Source of the DNA: Chrysomallon squamiferum
Taxonomy: Eukaryota > Mollusca > Gastropoda > Neomphalida > Peltospiridae
NCBI GenBank assembly: GCA_012295275.1
Contig: CM022669.1
Coordinates: 18,066,091-18,130,090, forward strand
DNA: 64,000 nucleotides
Direction of reading: 5' to 3'
The notes below the pieces were generated by a model. It ran no database searches and had not been told where the DNA came from. It saw only the letters and a list, made by a program, of their open reading frames with translations. Positions 12,139-26,400 of the stretch are shown here, in pieces. Position numbers and translations under genes: made by a program. Every line of letters starts with the position of its first letter. Position 1 is the first letter of the stretch.

Positions 12139-14572
12139 TCAAAACTGTGTCGAAGTTTTCTTCCTCGGCCTTTTGCCCGATCCCTCTTCAAGCAGATATG
12201 AAAGGTCTATCTTCTGTTTGCCTGGAATATTTCCAAGCATTTTCTGTAAAATTTTGTTCAGATGATCCCGTTTCTCCTTTTTCTGAAAAAGAAGTAATAA
12301 AGGTAACTGAGAAAATATGGCTTAAAATAAAATACAAAAAATAATAATAAATAAATAAATAAATAAAAATTTACTGGTAATTAAAAAAAAAAATCTTTAC
12401 TATTATTGGAACTAAATATAATGAAGTTAATGATTAGTTAATGCAATACAAAACTTTTTAGAAAACAGTCAAATTATTTAAATAATAATATTAATAATAA
12501 TAATAACAATAATACAATTTTTTTTTAAATCTTTACAATGGTTAAAATTGCAGAGTAAAGAAACAAAAGAGGTACAGACCTTCTCTTCTCTGACTTTTAT
12601 TAAAGGCATATCTTCTTCTGATTCTGCATCTGAATTCTCAACACTGTCCTGTGTTTTGTCACACTGGTCATTCCTGTCTGATCTTCCTGGTCGAACACTC
12701 TTCTCACCATCTTCTTTTTTCACATTTTTATTACAGCTGCCATCAGAATGGTTCTTCTCGTGAGGTCCTCTACGTTTTGTCATGTATTGTTCAGGAACGA
12801 CATGGGGCTGAAATAAAAATTGATTTCATTGTAATCTTTTTTTGGAAAACATTTTCTCCAGTTACAGTTCACTGTATAATACGGTCTTCGAACCCAATCA
12901 AAATTTAACTAACTCAGTTAAATTTCCTTGTAAATTTTCTTCTTGTCGAAATGATTTAGAACCTTGCTGCATATCCAACAAAATAAATAAATAAATAAAA
13001 AAAAACACATTAATTAATAAAAAAAGAGTGCTTTTTAAAAGCTAATATAGCAAATGATATACATCTATGGCCTTTATTTTAAACAGTTATTTATGTAATT
13101 GAATACATACCAAGTAATTTCTCTTTGGAGTAAGTTTAGTCTCATATCTCTCAAAGCAATAACTTTTTGTGTTGATTGGATATCTGAAACAGAAAAAAGA
13201 TGAGATTAAAATAATGAAATAGTTTTTAATTCACTTCAACATGCAGGAATATCCGTTTTGTTATTGATACTTTAATCAGTTATTACTATATTTCTGAAAA
13301 CTGTAAAGGTATAAAAATAAAAATGAAATTAAACTTCTAAGTTTCTAGAAGAAAATGATGCTTAATTAATGCACAATTTGAAAAAACAACCAACCAACCA
13401 ACCTGTGTTTAGGAATTTTGAAGAAAAGATGTGCTGTTTTGTCCACCCGATATTCACAAATGTAGCAGTCTTGTGGTTTCATGTTCTTGGGTCGACCCTT
13501 GCAGTATGTGTGAAGGTCCATGACACAGGCTAAACCTACCACAGCTTCAAGAGGAATTATTTCAAAAACTGGAGACCGGAACACCTGTTAAAAGACATTA
13601 TAATAAACCAATCAGCGATATTTCATTTCAGTTAAGGTTTGTTTTAAATATCTGCAAGTTATGTGTATTTGGTAATGTTTAGTACCTGAATACCATTGTC
13701 ATGGAATATGCATAGAATGGTTTAAATATCAGATGTTATACCATCAAAAAAAATACAATGAATAACAGAAACACATCTTTCAGTTAGAAATGATTTTGCA
13801 CTCAAACGGATAATTATATTAAATGTAATATTTAAAATTACATTGTTTAATGTAAATATTAGCATTCCTTATCTGTCACAAAATAAACACAATGCCTAAA
13901 CATACAGAGAAACAGATAAATACCTCATTTGGAAAAAATTTCCTTGTTGGCTCATGAAATGTTTCATGTGGTCTTAGATAGGCATGACCAAGTGCATATT
14001 TTTCATTGCTGTAAAAAATAAAAATATTAATTAACATTTTTTAGAAATGAAATGCTTTTACCAATACATTTTGTTTGTCACCGTTGTAAAGTAAACATTC
14101 TCACTCAAAATTACCATATATATCTCACAGAAAAAAAAAAAAAATCAAGAAGTTAAATAGCTCTTTTGAGCTATGTTCCATTTATTAGCAATTTCTTTAT
14201 TTTATTCCTGCCAATGATGTGTGAAAAATAGTTTATTTGCCAAATGTAATCCTGGGCAATGCAGGTCTCTGAAATTACCATTTAAGAAAGTGAGAAAAAA
14301 AAAGAAAAAAAAAAAAAATATATATATATATACACAACTCACTCTTTATTCATCCACAGCTCCTCAATTCTGAAGATGTCAAGTTTGTCTGGACTGACGG
14401 TGGACATCAGTCGATTTGAGGTTCGTACAGGAGTTCCCTTAGAACTTTGTTTGTAATCTCTCATGATGTACACACACTCCCCAACTGCTATCTGCATGTC
14501 GTCTCTCATCAGTGTCATGTAGTAAGTACAGTCTGGCTCACCGTCCTCGGGTTGTGGAACAAGAACAATCTC
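12139..14572 (-). other. ASH1L: ASH1L BAH domain and C-terminal tail exons
   Basis: Exons 14343-14572, 13924-14008, 13403-13584 and 13111-13183 encode the BAH domain. Hallmarks are [53 protein letters not shown] and [10 protein letters not shown]. Exon 12580-12807 is a charged, probably disordered linker. The last exon (12139-12282) encodes [20 protein letters not shown] and [14 protein letters not shown], matching the conserved basic end that I recall for ASH1L proteins, followed by TGA at 12139-12141. Confidence 0.9.
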
Positions 14573-14740
14573 CTGGGAAAAAAAAGAGAATGAAATGTGA
14601 GTGATGAATCTTATGCTAAAATTATAAATGTAATTGGAGTAAACATATATACATATACTTGCAACATCGTAACTATGGTTAACTTCATCTGAATTTGACA
14701 AATGCAATTTGTATCAATACAGAAGGTGAAAGGATGAGTG

Positions 14741-14776
<36 letters not shown>

Positions 14777-17700
14777 TCTTGTATTTAAATTTAAACAGAA
14801 AAATAGTCTGAAATGAAAACAAAATCATTTACACATGTAAATGCAAAAATGTTCACAAAAGATTATACTTCTCTCTCACCCTTTCTTCTTTTTTATTTTT
14901 CTGATTATAAGAACCTAATGATTTTATATACTTCACAAATTGCCTTATGTAAGTAAATACCTTGTCATAATGTCGTGGTTCACACTGGTCACACAGGTAA
15001 TGTTCAACGTCTCCCTTAACACCAACACAATCACAATGCTGCCAGATCTGAAAGTGTTTTAATAAATTATTTTTAATTCATGGAATTACAATTTTTTTTA
15101 ATAAAGTAACTTTAAATAATCTTACGTTATACAAAATAATAATAATAATAATCATAATAATAATAATAATAATAAAAAACACTAATAAAAAATAAAATAG
15201 AATCTTTAAATCTTAATTTTTACATCAGTAATCTTAACATCTAATATAATACTGTTTCTTTTAGAAAAATTACAATTTTAGCAGATATTTTCCAAATTAA
15301 TTCTGTATACACGTACACTTTCCACTGAGATTAAAATTCAAAAAACAATCATGTAGAAAATAATTGTCAGAGTGGGTAATATTAGTGTTTTTTCTTGTTA
15401 AAATAAGCCTGTGGATAATGCTAATGATAAATTTAAAGAGAGAAATTAGTGGAGAATACTCACAGAACATTTCTCACACATTATCATGAGTCCCTCATCT
15501 CTAAATACACCACAGATGCAACGAATCACTTCTTCTTCTTCATCATCTTCCATTTCTAGTAAAAAGATAATACCAAAACTAGAGAAAATGTATACTTTTT
15601 TTTTTTTTATCAAGTAGATATAGATATATATATATATATATATATTTATATAAATGGAAAAAGTTACAAAAAACAGAGGTATCCAATTTCATTAATTCAT
15701 AAACAATTTAAAAATCAATAAAAAAAATAAATTAAAATTAAAAAGTATTTAGTCTGATTCTAAAAATACTTTTAAGTGATGTTTTACAGGCTACATGTTC
15801 TTTAAAATTAAACAGAACATAATCATACCTTTGATTTCAGGTAGATCTGCAGTTTCTGGTTCTGGAGGGATAGTCTGGATGGGAGATTCTCCAGCCAGTT
15901 TCTGAAGTTCTTGTATAGCCTCAGCCTTGGCAGCAGCATAAACTTTCCGCAACCGTTGGAGTGTGCGTCCCATTTCAGATCTCTTTCCACAATACACCTA
16001 TAGTAGTTTAATAAATATTTTAAAATATCTTATGATGCCTGGGACTGTAGATTTAAAAGCTTTACAGAATTTACTCAAATAATGACATAATACATTTTAT
16101 TATGAAATGTGAAACTGGCAAGAAAGATGCCGGCCAAGACTTCAATTTTTATAAATTTCAATGCCATTTTAAGCACACACACATATATATATATATATAT
16201 ATAAAAAAAATGCAACTGTAATTAAAATTATATACTGCGTTTAAAAAAGTATTCTTATCTTTCATATGGATGCAAAGAAATGCCCAAACTCAATGACTAA
16301 AATCTATTTATTTTTCTTTACTAAAGTACATTAAAAATAATTAAACAAAATAATTTAAATAAATAATTTTTTTCCAAAGTTTAAAAAGAAATAATTTAAA
16401 AAAAAAAAATTAAGAATTTATGAAATGTAAGACTAACAAATCTAACTGTCACAAAACTGCTAGTTTATTTTGACACTAACCTCTACATTCTTGAAAAGTC
16501 TGAGAATTTCACTGTCAACATTTTCCAGTTTTGTATATCTTCCCTTGTTAATGCCTTTACATATTGCATTCAGGTCAATGGGATCTTCAATGACTTTATA
16601 ATACTCTGGATGTTTTCTTCGGGATGGCAGAGTCATTAGTGGAGTGGCTATAAAATAACCTTCATCATCTGTAACACAAAAAATTTTTATTTTAGGGGGA
16701 GGGGGAATATGTTAGCCTTTCATCCAAATATATTAAAAATATTCAGCATCATTTTTGTGCTGATGAAAGCAATCAGGAACTGCTTCTGACAAGTGAGATG
16801 TATATAATAATTACCTTTGTAAGAAGTGATGGCTTCTACCATTTTCTGGAAGATTTTCACAATCTTGTAACGTTTGTGAAGTTCTGGATTGTCTTCAGCA
16901 AATGCTGCCAATCTGAAGCAAAGAATAAACTTTAAGTAACATAAATAATACGTATATATTACAAATTTTAAAAAAAAATGTTTATTATGTAAATTGTCCT
17001 GTAACTGTATCCAACTTGAATTGGAGCATAACAGACCAACCTCAGTGAAACCTGAATCCCTTTGACCATAATCTTTTGCAATTTATGAACAATCATATTC
17101 CTACAAGACATTATTAACCATATTTTCCAAAGCAAATTTAATGTTTTTCTCTCCATATAAAAAGGCCACAAATAGTCCACAATTGTTCCATTTTTTTTTA
17201 ATTTACCAAGATGATTTACCCCTCCAAAAAAAGCCTTAGATATTTAAAAAGCATACAAAACACCCCTGCTAATGTACAAATATAAATTAAAAAAATTAAT
17301 AAAAGAAGCACATACAGTTTGGTCTCTAACCTGGTTTTCACAGATCTGTCACCAAGTTGGGTAAAGAAAACGTCAGGTTTCATCACAGACATTTCTTTAA
17401 GCACTTCAGATCCATTCTCATGACCAGTGTCGGATGGTGTGTTCTTCTTCTCTCTAACTTTGTCAATGTTCCTCACCAAAAATATACAGTGTTTCCTTGC
17501 ATAACACCGTTCCCTGTTCGACATGGGTTTCAGCAGTGACTGGGCAGATTTAGACAGACTCATGGATTCTCCTTGTTGCTTTGTCTATAAAAAACCGCAA
17601 CCAAATCAATTATTATGAAGTGAAAATGTTTAATTATAATTTTAATAAATGTTTGAAGAAGAATGGAAAAAAAAAAATAATAAAAAATTACTATTTATCA

Positions 17701-20700
17701 TTTTTTAAAAATTCATTTTGAATAACATTTTCCCATCATATCTTTAAAAACAAATTATAATTTCAGTTAACTGATTTCTTTTACTGAATGTAAAATTCTG
17801 GTTTTTAAATAAACAAGAAATCAAGATTTTGTGTAGTTAACTATATCTATATTACTAATGATTATGTTAGTATGTTAAGCATTTAAGTAGAAAATCAATT
17901 ACATTGTGACATTTGTTTCAACAGTAAGATTAAAAGCAGTTAGCTATATGAGAACAGGGTACAAAATTCTAAATACTTCTTTTAATAACTATTTGTGAAA
18001 ATCAAACTCGAACATGGATGTTATCTTAATTGTTGCGGCTACTTATTTGATATTTTATAGGAATTTAATATAAACACAAACAGTGTAAAAAGGTTACTTT
18101 TAAGCTAACTGAAATTTTGTACCCTGCTGGATAATTAAGTTAGTTCAGTTTCCATAGCTGACATCAAAATAAGCAGATTTGGGAATGATCAACTATACGG
18201 AAATTCAAATGAGATGAGTCAGTGAATTATTTTAATTATAATCAAGATTAAGTTACAGTTAATAATAAACTGTAATATATTTATAAATTCATGCTGTATC
18301 TCAGTACCCAATTCTGTTTATTTTAATCTCTGCAAGATGACAAAAGTTATCTGACAATGATTAAATGATTATGATCTGCATGCAGACTCCATCTAGGAAC
18401 CATGACTCTACATTACAACAAGTATAGAGAAATGAAAGTCAGGAAGAGGACATTTTCTTTTCCAGAGAAATACAGGAGTGGAAAACATCAGAATAAAAAT
18501 GATTTCACTGGACATTTTTGTGAAATCATTTTCTGGAAGAAAGAACTACAACATATATAGAGATATATAAGTATAAAGGCGAACGTAAGTCAGGTTTAAG
18601 GCTTAGCTGTAATTAAAGATTATTTATGGGGTTTTTTTTTTTTTTTTTCAGTTTTGGAAAAACAAATATGTTGAAAAACTTACTCTAAATTTTTTATGTC
18701 TTCCATTCCTTTATAGCAAAAAATAATTCTTCATCACAAGCAGAATTAAAAACAATAACTGATGGGAAAGAAATGACCAGCATTTTCATGTTTTCTTAAC
18801 ATCTGTGCTTGCAGTGTTCCTGTAATTAGCATAAAGATGTATGGGATCTTTGTACCAATTAACAAGAACAATGCATGTTAAGATGACGCACCTTTTGCTT
18901 ATTACTCTTTAACCTGTTAATTGACTTTCGTTTGTCTTTAGGTTTTTCCTTAGGCCTCCCACCAGGGCGAGGACCAGAGGGTGCCTTCTCTCTCACCTGA
19001 GCACCACGCTGTGCTTTACCTCCAATCACTCCTCGACACTTCTCACTCCCACACTTACAGGTTTGCTGAAAATAAGAGCAAATACAAATAAAGATGAAGA
19101 AGAAGAAGAAAATAACAAATATTTTTCTAGAAACAACCGTCTTTCTACTTTGATAAAAGTAATGTTTTGCTTTTTTAAAAAACAAATTACATCACATCAT
19201 GGCAAAAGGAAGCAAGTAACACTTTTCTGAAAATTTCATTTATGTGTCCATAGCCATGTGGAAGTATGATGCGATATATTTACACGGCAAAAAGAAACTA
19301 ATTAGTTTTGAGAGACAACTAAGGTTCTGTTTGTTTTGCTTGTTTTCTCAAACCTGAAACTGTGACATGCTTAATTTTGCTAAGTCAGGGCAATATTACT
19401 AAGATGATTTAAAAAAAAATAAAAATAAAAACAATAAGCCCATGTATCTACCTGGGCTTCAAGGTTGAAAACCTTAAAGTTGTAGTCATATCCCAGTTCT
19501 TCACCTGGCTTGATGTCTCGTAAAGCAAATAATCCCATGCGGTAAAGGCCATTTGCATTCCTGTAACAAACAAACAAAAAAAAGAATAATAATAAAAAAA
19601 TTAAAAATAAAAAACAATTATAATTGTGATTCTTTAACTTTATTAAAAAAAAAAAAAAAACCAAAAACAAGGATTTTATTGAGCCGAACCTATCATTTGT
19701 AATTTATCCTTGATTTTTAACAACAGAAGAATATGATTTTGATGACATACTAATTAGTCATAAGAAAATAATTAATATAAGAGTATTTATCTATTTTGTT
19801 TCTTTTTAATTATCATGTACGTATGGACACAGCTGATATATTTATGACAGTTAGCTTTATCCTAACAGGAAAGAAAACAAAATTTAACAGAAATAATCAT
19901 TTGAAAACTCACCATTTCTGAATCTCACAGTTGGGTTCACAGAAGTGGTTAACAAAACGACATAGGTTGCCCATTCTGTAGCCATCAATGACAGCTCCCC
20001 GGTCTAAGTTCAGGCAGTAGTGATGGTGCTCCCCTGCATATTCTTCAGACATTCTGCGACGAAATTCTTGTTCACTGACCACCTCTCCAGTGTATTCAAC
20101 AATGAAATTACCTTAAAATACAAATCACTTGATATAAAAACTACAATGATAGTGCTTCTGAATTATTCTTAAAATTTACTGGTAAGTATCTATATGCTGA
20201 ACAAACCAAAAGATAATAATCTGTCCATATGTTCTTTAAAAAAAAAAAAAAAAAGTTAAATAAATATTTTTTTAAACTAAGTTGAACTGAACTGAACTGA
20301 ACTGAAGTGAATGGAACTGAAAAGAATAAAACAAAATAAAATAAAATAAAATAAATCTTTCAGAGATACCATTTAAAAAAATTTCACTACACATACCCGC
20401 TTCAATAGGATAGTGGGTTCTGACTCCATATCCTCTATCTTTGGTTTCAAATAGCTCCAGACCTGGTGCCCACTCATGTCTCTGAAATCTCTGATTAGAA
20501 CACTGCTCACTGTATGGACAGGTGTTTGGTGTGCATTCCGTGTATATCATTCTGAAAATGTTTATAAAAAGAAACTCTTTAAAATAATAATATAACTAAT
20601 ATTTCATAAATGCTGTCCTGTTATATATAAATTTTATTGTTCCAATTCACTGAGTATCTGTACATGCATGTATACACACCAAAAATATTTTAAAATTTGT

Positions 20701-23215
20701 TTAATTAAAATTATTCAAACAACATATTAAAATATCATTTTATAAAAAGGAAGAAACAATTAAATGTTTTTTAAATCCCACACACTCCCAAAGTAACTAA
20801 GTAATTTGTGTATTTTTTGTTTCGAAATAAAATAAATACACATTTTTTGCAGTAATAAAATATCTGGTCATTTAATTTATATCAAGGAATCCTGGTGATT
20901 TGTAATCAGTATTTAACAAGTTTTCAGCTTACCGATTAAGACAATCCTCTCCACAGGCCCGTTCATTCTCATTTTGTGGTTTTTTACATGAACAGGACTG
21001 AGGTTCTGGTCTGTTTGTAGGCTTGTAATCGTAGTAAACATCTGTGATATGGAAATGAAAATCAATGTAACACAAGTTGACAACTATTAAAAAAACAATA
21101 ACAAACATTTAATATAGAAATCTATAATTTCTCGTTTCATTCATCATGAAAAAAAAAAAAAGAAGAAAAATAGAAAAGAAAAATGGGACAAAAACAAATT
21201 ATAAATAAAGAAAAAAGAAAAAATATAATTAAAATAAAATAATAAATTACTAAAACTATAAATCTGCATATCGTTATATTCATTTTCTTCGCTACAATGC
21301 AAATGAAAATGGCAACAACGGGTTATAAGACACCTGAAGTTAAAAAAAGATATCAGTAGCCAAAAACAAATCTACAACTTATTCTCTTTAACTTTGTTTT
21401 CTTTTAAAAACAAATAAACTTTGAACAGTTTAGCTTTATGAATCAACTTACTATTTCTGATTTTCTTATATTTAGCTCTTGGCTCTTCCTTCTTAGGCAG
21501 CTAAAAAATAAAAAAAATAAAAAGTGAGATATACCCACATATATATAAATATATATATACATACATTTGTACACACCTATCTAACCCCACACAAACACAC
21601 ACACCATAATCATTAACATATCATCTGGCTCCATCCCAAAATATTTAACATTTATATTTGAAATTTTATATTTAAACAAATTCTTTCAAATTTAAAGTTA
21701 TGAACATCTAAGAAAGAAAGACATTTTTAAAAAAAAAAATTTAAAAATATTATATTCCATACCAAATTGTAATTATGCATCCACCAGAGATCAAATGGTA
21801 GCTGGAAGTCGACTTGTCGTTTACGGAGGTAGCCATCAACATAAAGAGGTGGTGGTGGAGGAAAACCATCAGGGAAATCATCTGGATTGTAAACCTGCCG
21901 ATCTTTCGATTTTGGATTACTTTCAGAATGTTTTCGAGGGCTGAAAAAAATAAAAAATAAAAAAGGAATAATAATAATAATAAAAAAATTTAAATAAATT
22001 AAACATTTAAAAAGTTATTTATATAACATACTTTTTATAAAAGGCACTCTAATACCTTTATACAGGTAAACAGTTATTTTTTTTCTAGTATTTATTTTGG
22101 TTTTTCAACAGGCCTGAGTGATTCATCAAACAAAAAAATATAATAAGAAACACATGCACAAAATAGTATATGTTTAAAATAAAAACAGCTGACACATCAA
22201 CTTATTTACTTGACAGTCTTCATTAAGTATTTAAAATGTCTCCAGGAAAATATGTCCAATAGTATGAGTGCTTGTTGTTTATTATTTTCAGTTCCACTAA
22301 TACTAATCATATTTGAATGATATTAACAACACAGATCATTTCAGTGGTAACACATGTATGAGACAAAAAACATGGTTCAACATATTCCCATCATTTTAAA
22401 AGGTCTCATGCTGTTCTTTATTACATGTAATGGCTGCAGGAGGCATCTTTTTTTCTTTCTTTTTTTATATCATCATGATTTTATATAATAAATAATATTT
22501 AGAAAATAATGTAATTCCTGCAGTCATTAAATCACATAGGCACTTGTTTTCTGTGAAGATGTTTGATGATTTTATGTATAATGGAAAATTGTATACAATT
22601 GTGTATTTTTGGTGGATTATCATAATTTTTTATTATTATTATTATTATAATTTTTTAAATATATAAATAAAATACATGTGTGTATGTGTGTTTTGTGGTT
22701 GGGGGGGGTGGAACATTTCAAGGGAGATAATTCAGAAAAGTTCTCCTCCATCCATTTATTTTCCCACTGTATTTTTATTTCATTTGTATGTATCCTGAAA
22801 CTTGTAAATCTTTAAAAAATCTCACTTTCTATGTATCTACAAATGTACAATTTCACACAAAATAATTTAATAAAAGATCTGATGCTTTCAGGATAGTAAA
22901 TACTTATTATTTACATTTCCTAAATTATGTAACGTTTTTTAAATGTGTTTGTTAAACTTTAACTCCTATTAGACTGAAATATCAGAATGACATTTCTTAT
23001 TGGGTTTTGGATTTTGTTTTTCTTCTAAGCTGCCATTTGTTTTTGCTGAAATAAAAACTTAACAACCAGCCATAAATGCAAAATGCACAAAATAATTCAA
23101 CAAACTGAAAGGAGATATGGGTTGAAGAATTATGCAGCCGTATTTTTCAGTAATAAATAAAGTTGTAGATTTTAAAAAAATGTTAAAAAAATAGATAAAT
23201 AAAAATAAATCAATA

Positions 23216-23282
<67 letters not shown>

Positions 23283-23370
23283 CAAATATAAAGGAATTGA
23301 GAGCAATGACAAAAAAATTTAAATAAATAAATAAATAAAAATTTACATTATAAAATCAAAAATAAAATCA

Positions 23371-23409
<39 letters not shown>

Positions 23410-26400
23410 AAACAAAGGAAAGTAAAAATAATAGTTAAGATAGAAATTCAAGTTTATGAAAGTATAAATGTCATAGAAGAAAATCCTGTTAAATGCGTAA
23501 TTTAACTGATTAAGCAGTAAATGACGCATAAAACCCACAACATCTCTCTGCTATTAGAAGCTTTAGAAGAATCGTTATATCTTAATTCGTCACAATGGCT
23601 GGAGGTTGTCTTTAATCAATGCTCAGACATGTATTCATTATTTATAAAGCATCACAGCATAACAGTGATTAATACACTGCAGTCACATGGTGTTCAATCA
23701 CTAGTCCTATTAAATCAATTGATTCAGAAGGCATGACAAATGTATGGTTAGCCTAATCCCATCACAATACATTTCCCACAGATGTAATTACGCAGTTAAC
23801 ACAAGCATCTTCTGATCAACGTCGTCTGTTACTTGTCACCAGCGCTGCTGTGTTCAGGCAAGCAGTGACAATGGATTTTTGGCAAACAACTTTTTATTTG
23901 AAAAGAAAATAGAGTCCAGACAGAACATGTTGAAGTCCCATCATTTGAGCTCCATTGCTTGGCAATAAATGAATACCAGCTGTCGCAGGTGGCCAGCTGC
24001 GAGCAAATATTGTGGGGTTTCATAGAGCTTATAGGTGTAATAAAGTGGTCATTTCTAAACAACTTGTCTCAAAGCAATGTACAAAATGAAGATCATGACA
24101 GAGTGTTATTATCTGATAAAAGAGAACGGAGTAGGCGGAGAAAATCTGCTGATATTGTGTGCTAAAATATTTCTCAACATAAATGATTAGTCAGATTCAG
24201 CTTGGAAAAAAAAAAAAAAAAAAATCAACAGATAACTGATTAAAAATGAGACAGTCTAGATTTTTTTTTCTTTTTTATTCCCATGAAAATTAATGAATAA
24301 CACTTGCCAGACAAAAGAAAATTGCCTTTTGTATATGACCCCTGAGTGTAGCATACATTGCTTGGTGTTATTGTCATGGTCCAGTGGTTGTGAAAAGAGA
24401 CCTGGGATTTCTTGCTTTGTCCCATAACTGACGCTCTTTGCTAGCACTCAGAACACAAAAGATGTGATGACTTTTATTTCCACTTGAATGCTTTTTAACT
24501 GCTCCTCTCAGCGTCAACAGACAGCTAACATCTAAACCACTTATTTCTGGCAGGTTTCAACATCAAAACATCTTGTGGGATACCATCCACAGTTAATCAT
24601 GGATAAAAGTTTTGTATGAAATATAATATTGATTAAGTGTTGTCAGTGTAATTCAATAGCTTGACAATGAGGCTTAACTTAATGTAATTAGTTCTGATGT
24701 AGGATCAGCTCTTATTTATGCAATTAATACAATTCCAATTTAGTATTCCAATACCCATTCCTTCTAATTAAACAGTATCATTATTTTTTGTTAATTGGTG
24801 TAAATTTCTTTTGTTGCTAGAGTTTCTATCAGTGTATTTCAGACAATGACACGTGAGCAAGGCAAACAATACATAACAAGTAATTATAAACATATTTGTG
24901 CTATCATTATATAAATAAAAAAATACACTTAAATATAAAACAAACAAAAAATATTACTTATGTGACTTTTCCATTTGTCATCATATGTGATAATTTATTT
25001 TGTATCAATTGTTAAGGAAAACACAAATGTTAAAACTATCAACCTAATATACATACTTGATAATTTTAGTGTTATTAAGTGATTTTTAATTTTACAGTCT
25101 GTTCTAAATAATATAATATAAATTAGTGTGAACTAATTCTGAGTTGTGTTTGTTGTGGCATCTGGTGCTTCTTAATCTACTAAATGATTACCAAAGGGTG
25201 AATGACTTGTTTCACTAAAATATTTATATTTTCTTCCATATGCTAAATTGGTATTAATTTATTGTTTTTAAAGTCTTGTGGAGTTGGAAATGTAAAATAA
25301 AATGTCTTTTTTCTCTCTGTTTTATTCTAAGTTCTTAGACAACCATTTAATAACTATGTAAAATTGATATATATATTTTAGCCTTTTTTTTTCTTTTTTT
25401 TTAACTATTTGTTTGGTGACTCTTAGTTTTCTTTATATATTTTTTAGGATGATCAGAAAGGTGAATGAAACTAATGCTTGAAATTAAGTTCTGCTCCTGT
25501 GATAAAATTAATTGAAACAAATTGCCCATAACAAGAAAGTGTAGTAGTAAAGGGTGAACAACAGTGAAATAGTTTTGAAACACAGGGTTACTGTATTCTA
25601 CTCACAGGCCATCTCTTTTTTCAGTCAGTGCTAAATGACCAGTATCTAAGCCAGTGAGTGATACGTTATTATTTTTACACATCTATAGATAATGCATATA
25701 AATGCAGCTAACAATGACAGCAACCCTTGTAGTGCTGGCAGTATGTTTTCTTTCATACACCATTGCAAAAAAACAAAGCAACACCAAAACCCACCTGCTC
25801 AAAATAAAAAATAAATAAATAAATAAATAAAAAATAAATAAATAAATAAAATAAAATAAAAAATAAAACAAATAACACAAATAATAAAAAATAAAAAAAA
25901 TAAAAAAACTTTCACAAACCTAATTACCAAAGTTATTAAAATGGTTTGAAATAAAAGCCTTTCATTCATTGTTATTATTTAGTAAATGCACTCAGAAGAT
26001 ACTCACTCTTCTTCTTTGTAGAAGTCTGAAAACAGACCAACTCTTTGGTATCTTTTTCTAGGAGGATTAGCAGGATCAGCAAATCTACGTACAATGGGTG
26101 GACCAATTTCATCAGAACTATCACATTCATCTGTGGAAAGGCTGAAGTATAAAAGAATTTCAGAGTTACTGAAGGAAAAAGATTCTATATTAAAATAATG
26201 CCATTGTTCAAGATTAATGATTTTTACATTTAATTATACTACCACTTTCAAAATAGCAAAATTTACATTTGAAAAAAAAAAAAAAAAAAAAAATTTAAAA
26301 ATAAATAACTGCACAATACAAATTGATGTTAAATTTATATATACACAGGCATTTAATTTTTAAGATAGTTTATTTTACTTTCTAATTCAATGAAAAATGT

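Noticed and set aside
23521-24165. Two + strand open frames of about 70 codons in the complex ASH1L intron block
   Set aside because: No acceptor/donor pair in frame and no family resemblance; the block is better viewed as non-coding.
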